A DNA stretch of 64,000 nucleotides from Ardenticatenaceae bacterium (GCA_020634565.1 JACKBN010000016.1:62001-126000), one strand, 5' to 3'; shown: positions 43,441 through 52,088, counted from the first letter of the stretch. Notes: generated by a model not told the origin, from the sequence alone. Made by a program: numbers and translations.

Positions 43441-43955
43441 GATTCTAATTTGGCGGCGATGATGAATTCGGCAAATTCGCGGAAGGCACCGTGACCGCCG
43501 GGTTGTGAGCAGGGAAAATCAACCAGTTCATGCACAAAAGGCAGTGCATCAGCAGGCGCAGCGGACAGTCCGACGGCTTGCAGCAGTTCGAGGTCGTTAC
43601 TGTCGTCCCCGATGTAGGCGATTTGGTACGGCCGTATCTCCCACCGCGCACAAATTCCAGCCAGCAGCGCCAGCTTGTCCTTAATGCCCATATGCAGTTC
43701 CCCGATTTGCAGCTTTTCCGCCCGCATCTGTACCGAACCGGACCGCTCGCCGGTAATGATGCCCACTTCCACCTGCGCCAGCGTGCGCAGCCGCTCCACG
43801 CCCATGCCATCCCGAATCGAAAACCGCTTCATCTCCTCGCCCCGCGCCGAGTAATACACGCCGCCGTCCGTCAGGACGCCGTCCACATCGGTGAGCAACA
43901 GCGCGATTTGTTGGGCTTTTTCGTAAATCGCTTGATGATTTTTTGCGCTCACCAT
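43401..43955 (-). CDS. KdsC/YrbI-like HAD phosphatase
   Basis: A 184-residue HAD phosphatase without a cap domain. Motif I is LLLTDVDGVLTDG with both catalytic Asp residues, motif II is GIITGERS, the Lys of motif III is in MGIKDKLALL, and motif IV is AYIGDDSNDLELL. KdsC-type enzymes remove phosphate from Kdo-8-phosphate or related nonulosonate 9-phosphates, the step after a NeuB-type condensation. The last 14 residues (ESNHPQIMQISYSA) are encoded by an intergenic-type repeat. The start overlaps the SDR gene stop by 7 bases. Confidence 0.88.
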   Translation of the reverse strand: MVSAKNHQAIYEKAQQIALLLTDVDGVLTDGGVYYSARGEEMKRFSIRDGMGVERLRTLAQVEVGIITGERSGSVQMRAEKLQIGELHMGIKDKLALLAGICARWEIRPYQIAYIGDDSNDLELLQAVGLSAAPADALPFVHELVDFPCSQPGGHGAFREFAEFIIAAKLESNHPQIMQISYSA

Positions 43956-44755
43956 GCCGTCCAGCCCCCGTCAACCACCAGATTCGCCCCGGTCATGTAG
44001 GCTGAGGCGCGGCTGGCTAAAAAGAGCAGCGCCCCGTGGTAGTCGTCCGGACAGGCCATGCGCTTGAGCGGCGTGCGCGCCGCATACTGCGCCACAAAAT
44101 ACGGTTCTTGCCCGTTTTCCACCCCGCCGGGCGACAGGCTGTTGACGCGCACGCCCGCCTCGCCCCAGTAGGCCGCCAGGTAGCGCGTGAGGGCGATGAC
44201 TGCCCCTTTAGTTGTGGGATACGCCGGGGATTTGTAGAACGGCTGGCTGCCGTCCGGGCGGCGATAGAGCGCCTGGTCCGGGGCCACCAGGCCGTAGGTG
44301 GAGGCGATGTTGATGATGCTGCCGCCACCCTGCTGGGCCATCTGACGGCCCACCGCCTGGGCACACAAAAAGACGCCCGTCACGTTCACATTCAGCAAAC
44401 GCTGCCACAGTTCCAGCGGGTAATTTTCTAATTTCGACTGCTCGGTGGCAGCTTCGGGATTTTCAAACATGTCGTTGATGGCGGCGTTGTTGACGAGGAT
44501 GTGAATACGGCCGTATCGCTCCCCCACCAATTCCATCATCGCTCCAATCGAGGCCGGCTCCGTCACGTCCAGCACCACCCCCAGCGAATCGGTCGACAGC
44601 TCCGCCGCAATGGCCGCACAGGCCGCCCCATCCAAATCCGCCACAATGACGTTGGCCCCGGCTGACGCTAGCGCCAAGCAATGCTGCCGGCCTAACAACC
44701 CAGCCGCGCCGGTGATTACGGCCGTTTGCCCCACAAGTGAAAACAAATCGTTCAT
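43949..44755 (-). CDS. Short-chain dehydrogenase/reductase
   Basis: A 268-residue classical SDR. The cofactor loop is TGAAGLLGRQH, with an Asp after strand 2 (VIVADLDG) favouring NAD(H). The NNAA motif is VNNAAIND, the catalytic Tyr-Lys pair is in PAYPTTKGA and the Ser in NIASTYG. It probably oxidises or reduces a hydroxyl or keto group of the sugar precursor made by this cluster. The closest types are gluconate 5-dehydrogenase-like enzymes in nonulosonate loci. It overlaps the phosphatase gene by 7 bases. The ribosome site is weak. Confidence 0.88.
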   Translation of the reverse strand: MNDLFSLVGQTAVITGAAGLLGRQHCLALASAGANVIVADLDGAACAAIAAELSTDSLGVVLDVTEPASIGAMMELVGERYGRIHILVNNAAINDMFENPEAATEQSKLENYPLELWQRLLNVNVTGVFLCAQAVGRQMAQQGGGSIINIASTYGLVAPDQALYRRPDGSQPFYKSPAYPTTKGAVIALTRYLAAYWGEAGVRVNSLSPGGVENGQEPYFVAQYAARTPLKRMACPDDYHGALLFLASRASAYMTGANLVVDGGWTAW

Positions 44756-44772
44756 AGCACGCTCAACTTGAA

Positions 44773-44826
44773 TTTCCCCGGAAACTTCTCGCAAACAAAT
44801 CTGCACTTGAACAGTTTCCGGGGAAA
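44773..44826. repeat. 14-bp inverted repeat between SDR and aminotransferase genes
   Basis: TTTCCCCGGAAACT (44773-44786) and AGTTTCCGGGGAAA (44813-44826) form perfect arms around 26 bases. Each arm is also nearly palindromic itself. No U-tract follows, so it may be an RNA-processing hairpin or a mobile repeat. Confidence 0.7.
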
Positions 44827-44833
44827 CAGCTTG

Positions 44834-46183
44834 CTACCGCAGCGCCACCACCGGCACAGCAGGCTTCGTATTAAAGCTCTCCGTCTTGCGGAAGACCGGC
44901 TGCACCGGTTCGCCGCGCAGCAGTTCGGCCACCCGGTCCTTTTTCACCGCCTTCTTCACAATTTTGAGCACCTCACGGTATGCTTCCAGCGTGTAATCCA
45001 CATCTTTGGTGCTGTGCGAGAAGGTGATGTTGTGGAAACCAGACCACAAAATGCCCCGCTTGATTAGCTCTTGCTGCATCAACGATTTGAGCAGCAGCGG
45101 ATCGCCTGCGCTGGCGTCAAAAGTGATCATGCTGCGCGCCGGGTGCCCTTTGCAGCGCGTGTAATCCATCCCTTTGTCCAAGGCCAGTTCGTTATACCCT
45201 TCTTGCAGCAGTTCCCCGACGTTGGCCAGATAGGTGGTCACATCGTGGTCGCGCAGTTCGCGAATCGTGGCTTGCGCCGCTGCCAGCGACAGCGCTTCGC
45301 CGCCAAAGGTGGAGAAGAAAAAGACCTCCTCGTCCAGCAAAGCCATCACATCGGCCCGGCCAGTCAGCACGGCCAGGGGCATGCCGTTGGCGATGGCTTT
45401 GGAGTAGCAGGCGAGATCGGGGGTGATGTCAAAATATTCCTGCGCGCCGCCCAGCGCCCAGCGGAAACCAGTCCACATCTCGTCAAAGATGAGCAGCGTG
45501 CCGTTACGCTGGCAGAGCCATTGCAGCTTATGCAAAAAATCGTCTTGGGGGAAGTCAAAGGTCATTGGCTCCAAAATCACGCAGGCGACCGTTTCATCCA
45601 GCGCCGCTTCAACAGAGGCGATGTCGTTGTAGTTGAAGGTGTTGACCAGCGCCTTGGTCGCTTCTGGAACGCCCGCATCCCGACTAGAGACGCCGATGTA
45701 CCAATCGTGCCAGCCGTGGTAGCCACAGCAGAGCACTTTATCGCGCCCCGTAAACGCTCGCGCCAAACGAACGGCCGCACTCGTCACCTCAGCCCCGGTT
45801 TTGCCAAAACGCACGGATTCGGCATTGGGCACCACCTCGCGAATGAGCTCGGACACTTCAACTTCCAGCGGATGAACCAGGGAAAAAGTGATGCCGTCAT
45901 CAAGCTGCTTTTTGATGGCGCTGTCTACCACATCGTAGCGGTAGCCCAGGGAAATAGGGCCGATACCGGCGTTGTAGTCCAGGTATTCGTTGCCATCCAC
46001 GTCCCAGACGTGCGACCCCTTGCCGCGCTGCAAATATTTAGGGGCGACGCCGTTGACAAACTGGGTCGGCCCTTTGGCCAGTGTTTGCGAGTGGGCGGGG
46101 ATGAGGCCGTGGGAACGGCCGTACAACGCCTCCGACTGCTCAATAATTGGATATTCCGCATTAAACCGTACTGAATTTGGCAT
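44834..46183 (-). CDS. Class III PLP-dependent aminotransferase (glutamate-1-semialdehyde aminomutase-like)
   Basis: A 449-residue fold-type I enzyme. The PLP-binding Lys262 is in CYSKAIANGMPLAV, the cofactor Asp234 is in LLIFDEMWTGFR, and the substrate/phosphate loop is FGKTGAEVTSAAVRLAR. Such enzymes in surface-sugar clusters move an amino group onto an aldehyde or ketone of the sugar. It could thus make an amino sugar acid here, in contrast to its usual haem-pathway relatives. AAGGAG precedes ATG 46183; an ATG five codons earlier coincides with that site. It follows the transketolase C-subunit gene by 27 bases. Confidence 0.88.
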   Translation of the reverse strand: MPNSVRFNAEYPIIEQSEALYGRSHGLIPAHSQTLAKGPTQFVNGVAPKYLQRGKGSHVWDVDGNEYLDYNAGIGPISLGYRYDVVDSAIKKQLDDGITFSLVHPLEVEVSELIREVVPNAESVRFGKTGAEVTSAAVRLARAFTGRDKVLCCGYHGWHDWYIGVSSRDAGVPEATKALVNTFNYNDIASVEAALDETVACVILEPMTFDFPQDDFLHKLQWLCQRNGTLLIFDEMWTGFRWALGGAQEYFDITPDLACYSKAIANGMPLAVLTGRADVMALLDEEVFFFSTFGGEALSLAAAQATIRELRDHDVTTYLANVGELLQEGYNELALDKGMDYTRCKGHPARSMITFDASAGDPLLLKSLMQQELIKRGILWSGFHNITFSHSTKDVDYTLEAYREVLKIVKKAVKKDRVAELLRGEPVQPVFRKTESFNTKPAVPVVALR

Positions 46184-46199
46184 CTCTTTCTCCTTCATA

Positions 46200-46252
46200 G
46201 CATCCGCAGATTACACAGATTTATTTTTATCTGCGAAATCTGTGGATAAATA
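46200..46252. repeat. Nested CGCAGAT/ATCTGCG and CACAGATTT/AAATCTGTG repeat
   Basis: Two interlocked inverted repeats: CCGCAGATTACACAGATTTA, then ATCTGCGAAATCTGTGG. It begins inside the transketolase C-subunit gene, where it encodes the final residues STDFADKNKSV. Confidence 0.75.
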
Positions 46253-47143
46253 GTATTCATGAATCTTTTGGGCGAGTTGGGGACCGGTGAAACCTTCGTA
46301 GGCCAGCACCTCATCGAGGAGGGCGGGTTGGAACCAGCGGTTTTCCAGGGCGATGGGCAGGACGTTGGCCTGCACGCCGCGCCGCACCAACAGTTCGCTG
46401 ACGATGGAAAAGAGCCCGCCCGTCAGAAAATGGTCTTCGATAGTGACGAGAAGTTTCGTTTGTTTGGCGGCGGCAAGTACGGCCGTTTCATCCACCGGCC
46501 ACACCGTCCGCATGTTCAGCAAGCGCGCCGAAATTCCCTGCGCTTCCAGCAGTTCACTGGCCGCTAATGCCTCGCGGAACAGCATTCCGTAGACCAAAAT
46601 CGTCACGTCACGGCCGTTTTGCACCTGCTCCGCCTGGCCGATGGCAAAGTTGGGATTGTGCGCCGCCGCCGCAGGCAGGGTGTTATGGCGAATGTAAACC
46701 GGGTGCGGGCTGGCCAAAAAGCTGGGCAGTCCCAACACCAGCTCCGCTTCGTCGGCGGGACAGAAAATTTGCATCCCAGGAATGCCGCGCATGAGCGAAA
46801 TATCCTCGATGGCTTGGTGGGTCGGGCCGTTGGCGTCGGACAAAAAGCCGGGCACGCCGCCGACCAGCTTGACGGGCAGCCGCCCAATCCCGGCGTCGGT
46901 GCGCACAAATTCAAAGGCACGCATGGTGAGGAACGCGGCCAGGGCGTGAGCCACGGGCACCCGCCCACGCAGCGCCAGCCCCGCCGCCATGCCAATCATG
47001 GCTTGTTCGGTGATGCCGGTGTCGAGGAAACGGCCGTTTAACACCCCCGGCAAATTGCGAATAGCGGCCCGATTTTCGGCCGTCATCACGATGTATTTAT
47101 CGTCCGCCAGAACCAATTCTTGCAACGTGGCTTCGTAATTCAT
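46211..47143 (-). CDS. Transketolase-like protein, C-terminal subunit
   Basis: A 310-residue subunit with the pyrimidine-binding domain (about 1-165, including LDTGITEQAMIGMAAGLALR, with the catalytic Glu) and the C-terminal transketolase domain. With the partner at 47241 it makes a split TPP enzyme that moves a two-carbon ketol unit. Split transketolases in sugar clusters lengthen or shorten a sugar before aminotransferase or aldolase steps. AAAGGA precedes the ATG. The last 11 residues come from an intergenic-type repeat. Confidence 0.9.
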   Translation of the reverse strand: MNYEATLQELVLADDKYIVMTAENRAAIRNLPGVLNGRFLDTGITEQAMIGMAAGLALRGRVPVAHALAAFLTMRAFEFVRTDAGIGRLPVKLVGGVPGFLSDANGPTHQAIEDISLMRGIPGMQIFCPADEAELVLGLPSFLASPHPVYIRHNTLPAAAAHNPNFAIGQAEQVQNGRDVTILVYGMLFREALAASELLEAQGISARLLNMRTVWPVDETAVLAAAKQTKLLVTIEDHFLTGGLFSIVSELLVRRGVQANVLPIALENRWFQPALLDEVLAYEGFTGPQLAQKIHEYYLSTDFADKNKSV

Positions 47144-47154
47144 CCAACTTTCCT

Positions 47155-47235
47155 TTTTTATAGGACGCCGATTAACGCTGATGACGCGGATTAAAAAGAA
47201 AAATCAGCGTTATCCGCGTATATCCGCGTCCAATT
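47155..47235. repeat. ATCAGCG / ATCCGCG repeat between the transketolase genes
   Basis: GCCGATTAACGCTGATGACG is followed by AAATCAGCGTTATCCGCG and TATCCGCGTCC, with AACGCTGAT/ATCAGCGTT as inverted arms. It is related to the unit at 22505-22577. It fills the 98-base gap between the two subunit genes. Confidence 0.7.
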
Positions 47236-47240
47236 TCTCC

Positions 47241-48101
47241 CTATCGCACCATTAGCGCTTCGGAATGCAGAGTGGCCTGGGCCGTGCCGTGCAGTTCCGC
47301 CAGCAATTCGTCGATTTCAGCGTGGGTGAAGTTGCAGAACCAGCGGTCGGCGCGGGCTTCGATGGAGGACAACCCTTTGCCCCGCACCGTCTCGGCAATA
47401 AGGACGGTGGGTTTGCCCGGCACGTAAGGCAGCTCCTGCAACGCGTTGTCAAGCGCGCCGAAATCGTGGCCATCCACCGTTTGTACGGCGCAACCAAAGG
47501 CGCGGAATTTGTCGGTGAGTGGCTCTAGCGGGATAAGTTTTTCCGTCTGGATGTTGGCCTGAAAAGCGTTGCGATCGACGATGATGAGCAGGTTGTCCAG
47601 CCGATATGCCTGAGCCACCAGCAGCGCTTCCCAGTTGGAGCCTTCATTCAGCTCGCCGTCGCCAGTGATGACGACGACGCGGTTGTTTTGTTGCCGCAGC
47701 TTGCAATCGTAGGCGACGCCAGCGGCTACGGGCAGCAAATGCCCCAACGAGCCAGAATGGTATTCGATGCCAGGCACGGCCCAATTGGGATGCCAATAAA
47801 TCGAATCGTGGCTTTTGAGATGGTTTTGCAGCCGCGCTTCGGGCAGCCAGCCCATCTCGACAAAGGTGCCATACAAGGCCGGAACATCGTGCCCTTTGGA
47901 GAGGAAAAGGTAGTCGCGCTGGGGATCATGGAGCGTTTCGAGCGAAATGTTGAGAAAGTGGCTGTACAGGTAAACGACCAAATCGGTACAGGATAGCGAT
48001 GCACCCAAAAAGCAGCCGCCGTCGGTGGCCAACTTGATGATGCGTTCCCGTACGCGCAGGGCGCTTTCTTCTAATTGCGCCAGTTGGGATTGGGTTAGCA
48101 T
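47241..48101 (-). CDS. Transketolase-like protein, N-terminal (TPP-binding) subunit
   Basis: A 286-residue subunit. The TPP/Mg motif GDGELNEGSNWEAL runs to NLLIIVDRN, and the substrate-side His segments are SKGHDVPALYG and EYHSGSLGHLLPVAAG. It pairs with the pyrimidine-binding subunit at 46211. GGAG lies 8 bases before ATG 48101, inside the end of the small upstream gene, which it overlaps by 7 bases, so translation is probably coupled. Confidence 0.9.
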   Translation of the reverse strand: MLTQSQLAQLEESALRVRERIIKLATDGGCFLGASLSCTDLVVYLYSHFLNISLETLHDPQRDYLFLSKGHDVPALYGTFVEMGWLPEARLQNHLKSHDSIYWHPNWAVPGIEYHSGSLGHLLPVAAGVAYDCKLRQQNNRVVVITGDGELNEGSNWEALLVAQAYRLDNLLIIVDRNAFQANIQTEKLIPLEPLTDKFRAFGCAVQTVDGHDFGALDNALQELPYVPGKPTVLIAETVRGKGLSSIEARADRWFCNFTHAEIDELLAELHGTAQATLHSEALMVR

Positions 48102-48295
48102 GGTTGAGGCTCCAAAACAGGCTCTGGGGTAAGCTGGGGAACGGCCGTAATCACCGCTGGTTCTTCCTCCCACTCCACCTTATCAGCCATATCGCGCCAG
48201 CCGCGTCGGGCCAAAACCAGCGCCTCCGCCTCGGATTGGGCTTCAACGGCCACGGTCACAAAACGTCGATCGGTAAACTCCACCTGAAATTTCAT
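48095..48295 (-). CDS. Small hypothetical protein (66 residues) in the sugar cluster
   Basis: The protein reads MKFQVEFTDRRFVTVAVEAQ and then EAEALVLARRGWRDMADKVE, ending in a Pro/Glu-rich tail. The N-terminal part has a beta-beta-alpha look, resembling small proteins with a DpnD/PcfM-like pattern, but I do not recognise a family firmly. It is real by context: its ATG overlaps the preceding cytidylyltransferase stop as ATGA, and its end overlaps the transketolase start. It may bind one of these enzymes. Confidence 0.65.
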   Translation of the reverse strand: MKFQVEFTDRRFVTVAVEAQSEAEALVLARRGWRDMADKVEWEEEPAVITAVPQLTPEPVLEPQPC

Positions 48296-49161
48296 AAGGC
48301 TACGCTTCCTCCTTGTCGGATAAGTGGGGCCGAAGGTACGGCCGTTTTGGCCACCGGTTCTTCACGCGTCATGGCCGCGTTAACGGTTTTTAGCTCGCTT
48401 AAATGGTGCCGATACCAGTTCACCCCAGCTAGGTGTTGGTTAATCGCAGCCAGCTTTGGTTGGCAAGTAAGCAGTTGCAAAATATCGGTTAGACCAAACT
48501 GCGGATTTTGCGGATAAAGCGCCGCAAACACGTTATGGATAAAGCAGTAGTCTGCCTCGTAGTCAATCGTCCAGCGGTGGCTCATTGAATAATCGAGGCC
48601 GGTTTCCCAGGTGACGTTGCCCAGGCGAAAGCGGGCCGGATTTTCCCAGAAGAAGGGGGTGGTGTGTTCCCGTTCAAACGGCCGTTCCGCTTCAATCCAG
48701 GCGGTTTCCAGAGCAGGCATGGCCATCACCTCCACGTCGTTGCCGTCTGGGTAGGTGGCGGGATGCATGTTGCTCAGGTAATCGTACGGCGCGGGCGCAT
48801 CCAGAAAGGCGGTGATTACTCGATCAATCAGGCGCGGATCGATGAGCGGGCAGTCGGACGGAATTTTGACGACGATATCGGCATCGAACTGCCAACCGGC
48901 CCGGTAATGGCGGTCCAATAGGTCGGTGGGATGGCCACGAAAGCAGAAGTAGCCCTCTTCATGGCACAGCGCTTCGATGGGATCATCTTCAGCAGCGGTG
49001 GTGGTGGCAACAACGACGGTGCCAACCAGCGTGGCCATTTTGACGCGCTCCACCAGACGGGCCAGCAGCGGTTTGTGACACAACGGCCGTAACACTTTGC
49101 CGGGTAATCGCGTGGATCCCAAGCGCGCCTGAACCACCGTAACCACTCGGGGTGACATCAT
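48292..49161 (-). CDS. SpsF/NeuA-type cytidylyltransferase family protein
   Basis: A 289-residue nucleotidyltransferase. The nucleotide-binding start is VTVVQARLGSTRLPGKVLRP, followed by VVVATTTAAEDDPIEALC and the metal-site region IVVKIPSDCPLIDP. SpsF-like proteins belong with the CMP-Kdo/CMP-NeuNAc synthetases, so it probably activates the acidic sugar as a CMP derivative. The start at 49161 overlaps the upstream gene stop as ATGA. The 50-residue C-terminal tail is divergent. Confidence 0.85.
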   Translation of the reverse strand: MMSPRVVTVVQARLGSTRLPGKVLRPLCHKPLLARLVERVKMATLVGTVVVATTTAAEDDPIEALCHEEGYFCFRGHPTDLLDRHYRAGWQFDADIVVKIPSDCPLIDPRLIDRVITAFLDAPAPYDYLSNMHPATYPDGNDVEVMAMPALETAWIEAERPFEREHTTPFFWENPARFRLGNVTWETGLDYSMSHRWTIDYEADYCFIHNVFAALYPQNPQFGLTDILQLLTCQPKLAAINQHLAGVNWYRHHLSELKTVNAAMTREEPVAKTAVPSAPLIRQGGSVAL

Positions 49162-50201
49162 GCTGAATGCTCCGTACGCAGCCCCACCGGCAGCCGATTG
49201 CGGCTGGCTTGCGTGAGATGTTTGGGGGAAACGGCCGTTTCCGCTTCCAAAATATGTTGGCAAACCTGGGCAATGTTTTGGCCCGATTGGCCGCCGTTTT
49301 GCAGCGGGGCCAGCTGCTTGAGCTGGGCCACATCAAAATAGCTGTGCACCTCTTTGCCCAACACAATGCCGGTGTACACCACCGTGGAATATTGGGTGAT
49401 GAGTACGTCGCAGTTGGCAATCATCGGCTCGATGGCACCCTCGGTGAAAATGAGGGCGCGCGGGGCCATTTGGCGGATTTCGCGCACGGCCCGGTCCATT
49501 TTTTCGTTGGGATGCAGCTTGAAGATGAGCGGACGGCCGTTGGCAATGTCTAAAACGTGTTGGATAAACTTTTTGCGGTTGTCGAACTTAAACGTTTCGC
49601 GCGCGTCGGAGGTCGCCGCCAGCACGTAATGACGATAAGGAAAATCTCCCGTCGCGGCCGCGATCAAATTATCATAGTTGGGAATACCCGTCACCAAAAT
49701 TTTGCCAGGATCGATACCCTTATCCACAAAAAACTGTTTGTAGCCCTGTGAAGCCACGCAAAAGTAGCGGTACGCCTGCGACAGCCCATTCGTGCTGGTA
49801 GAGGCCAGATAGCGAGGCAAACCCAGCCGCCGCACCAGGTGGTACATCAAATTTTCGGGGTCGGTCATGCCCTCTTGAATGAGCACAATCGGTTTGCGCC
49901 GGATGTTTTGCTGGATGATGAGGTCGGTGCCGGTGACCACCAAATCATACGCTTGCTGCTGGCCGCCAAAATCGAGGGTCAGGTTGTTGTCTGCCAAATA
50001 TTGCTCACTCTGCTGCCGCCCGACGCCGCCCAACACGGTGAAGTTGAGCCAATTGCGCTCAGCCAGCCAGCGCAGCAGCCCGGCATCTGCGTACAGCGGC
50101 GTAAAGGCACAGTCGTACTCGTCCATTAAGTGACGGGCAACAGCATGAGCCATTTTTGTTTGATTGAGTGAACCACCGATGAAAAGAATTTTTTTGCGCA
50201 T
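49158..50201 (-). CDS. GT-B-fold glycosyltransferase-like protein (CDP-glycerol transferase/epimerase-like)
   Basis: A 347-residue protein with two Rossmann halves. The N-terminal half starts KILFIGGSLNQTKMAHAVARH; the C-terminal half has ILVTGIPNYDN, LIFKLHPNEKMDR and VLITQYSTVVYTGIVLGKEV, where HPNE and the Ser/Thr loop resemble CDP-glycerol glycerophosphotransferases and UDP-GlcNAc 2-epimerase-like enzymes. It likely transfers the activated sugar or a glycerol-phosphate unit. No ribosome site is visible before the ATG; a repeat of the TAATTGG type lies directly upstream. Confidence 0.72.
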   Translation of the reverse strand: MRKKILFIGGSLNQTKMAHAVARHLMDEYDCAFTPLYADAGLLRWLAERNWLNFTVLGGVGRQQSEQYLADNNLTLDFGGQQQAYDLVVTGTDLIIQQNIRRKPIVLIQEGMTDPENLMYHLVRRLGLPRYLASTSTNGLSQAYRYFCVASQGYKQFFVDKGIDPGKILVTGIPNYDNLIAAATGDFPYRHYVLAATSDARETFKFDNRKKFIQHVLDIANGRPLIFKLHPNEKMDRAVREIRQMAPRALIFTEGAIEPMIANCDVLITQYSTVVYTGIVLGKEVHSYFDVAQLKQLAPLQNGGQSGQNIAQVCQHILEAETAVSPKHLTQASRNRLPVGLRTEHSA

Positions 50202-50204
50202 AAA

Positions 50205-50280
50205 GTTGGTAATTGGTTATTGGTAATTAGTGATTGGGGCAAGTCATTAAATTACCCAATGACTAATTACTCAATTACGT
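50205..50280. repeat. TAATTGGTTATTGGTAATTAG intergenic repeat
   Basis: TTGGTAATTGGTTATTGGTA is followed by AATTAGTGATTGGGGCAAGT and then ATTACCCAATGACTAATTAC, giving a partly self-complementary AT-rich hairpin. It extends into the end of the GT4 gene (tail HQSVIT). Confidence 0.7.
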
Positions 50281-51444
50281 AATAACAGATTGGTGTTTGT
50301 AATTTTTCTGCTTGGGGGTGCGATACGGCCGTTTCCGCACCATCACCTCAGCGTAGTTTTCCAGCAAGCCATCCAGCACCGTGGCCCAATCACGCTGCTC
50401 GGCATCCTGGCGGGCACGGTGAGCGAGTTGGTTCCGTAGCGCATTGTCTTGCAGCAGCAGCCCCACTTTCTCAGCCAAATCGGTTGGGCTGTTTGGCTGG
50501 AAAAGCAGGCCATTGCGGTTGTGATGGATGATGTCCAGCGGGCCGCCAGATGCGGCAGCCACGACCGCCAGACCAGAAGCCATCGCCTCTAACACCACGT
50601 TGCCCAATGTTTCGTTAGCCGAGGGAAAGGCGAAAATATCAGCGGCGGCGTAGGCCTGGGCCAAATCGTGGCCACGCAGATAGCCAGTGAAGACGGTGTT
50701 GGTACCCGCAAACAGCGTTTCCAGCTCAGCGCGAGCCGGGCCATCGCCCACAATCGCTAATCGTGCTTCAGGGAACTGGTCGAGCAACGGCCGTATCCAA
50801 TCCACTCGCTTTTCGGCTGAGAGTCGGCCTACATAAAGAAGGAGAGGGGCTTGAGAACGGCCGTTTGTCAAATACTCTCGCCACTCATCCGAACGCCACT
50901 TTGGCTGAAACTGCTGTGTGTCTACGCCGCGCGTCCAGACGCTAACCTTGGGAAAATGATGCTCACGGAGCTGCCGCAGCGTGGCGTAAGACGGGCACAA
51001 ATTCAAATCCGCCTGCTGGTGGATGGTGCGAAAGGTGGCCCAAATCGGCCCTTGCAGCCAGCCCAGCCCCCACTGCGCCGCAAAGCCCGGCACGTCGGTG
51101 TGGTACGAGGCCACCACTGGAATGTCCAACCGCCGCGCGTGCCACATGCCCGTCACACCCAGAGCCACCGGCTGCACCACATGCACCACATCCGGCTGAA
51201 ACTGCTCCAACTGTCGCCGAATGTGTGCGGTTGGCGGCACCAGCTTCAGCTCCGGGTAAAGCGGAAACGGCAGGCCATCGTAGGTGTGGATGGGCGTGTT
51301 GTGGTAACGGGCTGGTGCGCCCGTCGGGGCAAAGAGCACGCTTTCGTGGCCGCGCTTTTCCAAATGCTGTAGCAGATGGCACAGCGTGTTGACGATGCCA
51401 TCGACCTTGGGCAAAAACGTTTCGCTAAACAGCGCAATGCGCAT
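50275..51444 (-). CDS. GT4 glycosyltransferase, SqdX/MgtA-like lipid glycosyltransferase
   Basis: A 389-residue GT-B enzyme. The start MRIALFSETFLPKVDGIVNT, then PFPLYPELKLVPP and FQPDVVHVVQPVALGVTGMW, followed by SYHTDVPGFAAQWGLGW, match enzymes that glycosylate diacylglycerol, such as sulfoquinovosyl or glucosyl transferases of the SqdX/Dgs type. The donor site has SNETLGNVVLEAMASGLAVV (E-x7-E). It would make a sugar-headed membrane lipid. ATG 51444 is two bases after the PAP2-like gene stop, with GGAG upstream. No SqdB (sulfoquinovose synthase) gene is in the window, so the sugar is open. Confidence 0.82.
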   Translation of the reverse strand: MRIALFSETFLPKVDGIVNTLCHLLQHLEKRGHESVLFAPTGAPARYHNTPIHTYDGLPFPLYPELKLVPPTAHIRRQLEQFQPDVVHVVQPVALGVTGMWHARRLDIPVVASYHTDVPGFAAQWGLGWLQGPIWATFRTIHQQADLNLCPSYATLRQLREHHFPKVSVWTRGVDTQQFQPKWRSDEWREYLTNGRSQAPLLLYVGRLSAEKRVDWIRPLLDQFPEARLAIVGDGPARAELETLFAGTNTVFTGYLRGHDLAQAYAAADIFAFPSANETLGNVVLEAMASGLAVVAAASGGPLDIIHHNRNGLLFQPNSPTDLAEKVGLLLQDNALRNQLAHRARQDAEQRDWATVLDGLLENYAEVMVRKRPYRTPKQKNYKHQSVIT

Positions 51445-51446
51445 AA

Positions 51447-52088
51447 CTACACTCCGTAAATTGCCAGGGCGATGGCTAAAAAGAAGCTGCCAATGGCCGC
51501 GCCCACAATCGTTTGGGCCAGCGTGTGCCGTCGCAAAACCACGCGCGACCAGGCAATGAGCGGCACTGTCAGTATCAGCGCCCAGATGGGACCACCCGCC
51601 ACAGCACCACCTAGCACGGCCAATCCCGCTGCCACCGCGCTGTGAATGCTCACCTTCCAGCGCAGGGTGATGAGGAAATAAGTTACCGATTGGGCCAGAT
51701 TGGTGGCCGCCAGCGCCAGCAGCAGCGCCGGAGCCTGCATCTGGCTCAAAACCACCCAACCCACCAGCGCCGAGGCCATGCTGGCAACCATTGGCCAGAA
51801 GCGTTCCTCACGCTTGGTGAGGTTGTAATCGCTCACCTTGCCCTGGCGCAGCAGCCAAAGCACAAAGCCAAAGGGCAGCAGCAAAGCAAGACTGGCATAG
51901 AGCAGCAGCATGGCCCAGATTTCGCCCATGCCCAGAGCAAAACCGACCAGCAAAATACCTGCCAAACCGAGCACGGGTGGGCTACCAATCTGGGTAATCC
52001 ACCAAGCCAGGCGCAGCAGCAGCGAATCGGTTTGGGGCAGATGGACTACTTCCGTGGGGTGTGTTTTTATCTGCGGTTGTGCAGTCAT
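51447..52088 (-). CDS. PAP2-like membrane protein (divergent phosphatase)
   Basis: A 213-residue membrane protein with about six helices. The C-terminal half keeps the PAP2 outline: ITLRWKVSIHSAVAAG (Ser-x-His as in PSGHS) and WSRVVLRRHTLAQTIVGAAI (Ser-Arg and His as in SRxxxxxH). The first PAP2 motif is only weakly matched. Activity would be removal of phosphate from a lipid such as phosphatidate, giving diacylglycerol for the adjacent glycosyltransferase. GAGG precedes the ATG. Only 10 bases separate it from the GT2 gene. Confidence 0.75.
   Translation of the reverse strand: MTAQPQIKTHPTEVVHLPQTDSLLLRLAWWITQIGSPPVLGLAGILLVGFALGMGEIWAMLLLYASLALLLPFGFVLWLLRQGKVSDYNLTKREERFWPMVASMASALVGWVVLSQMQAPALLLALAATNLAQSVTYFLITLRWKVSIHSAVAAGLAVLGGAVAGGPIWALILTVPLIAWSRVVLRRHTLAQTIVGAAIGSFFLAIALAIYGV

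Noticed and set aside
45071..46174. A 367-codon open frame on the plus strand, antisense to the aminotransferase gene
   Set aside because: It is the complement of a well-conserved PLP enzyme, has no recognisable domain and no ribosome site; long antisense frames are common in GC-rich DNA.
51447..51759. A 105-residue N-terminal extension of the GT4 enzyme
   Set aside because: It lies entirely inside the PAP2-like gene in another frame; the family start MRIALFSETFLPK has GGAG upstream at 51444.
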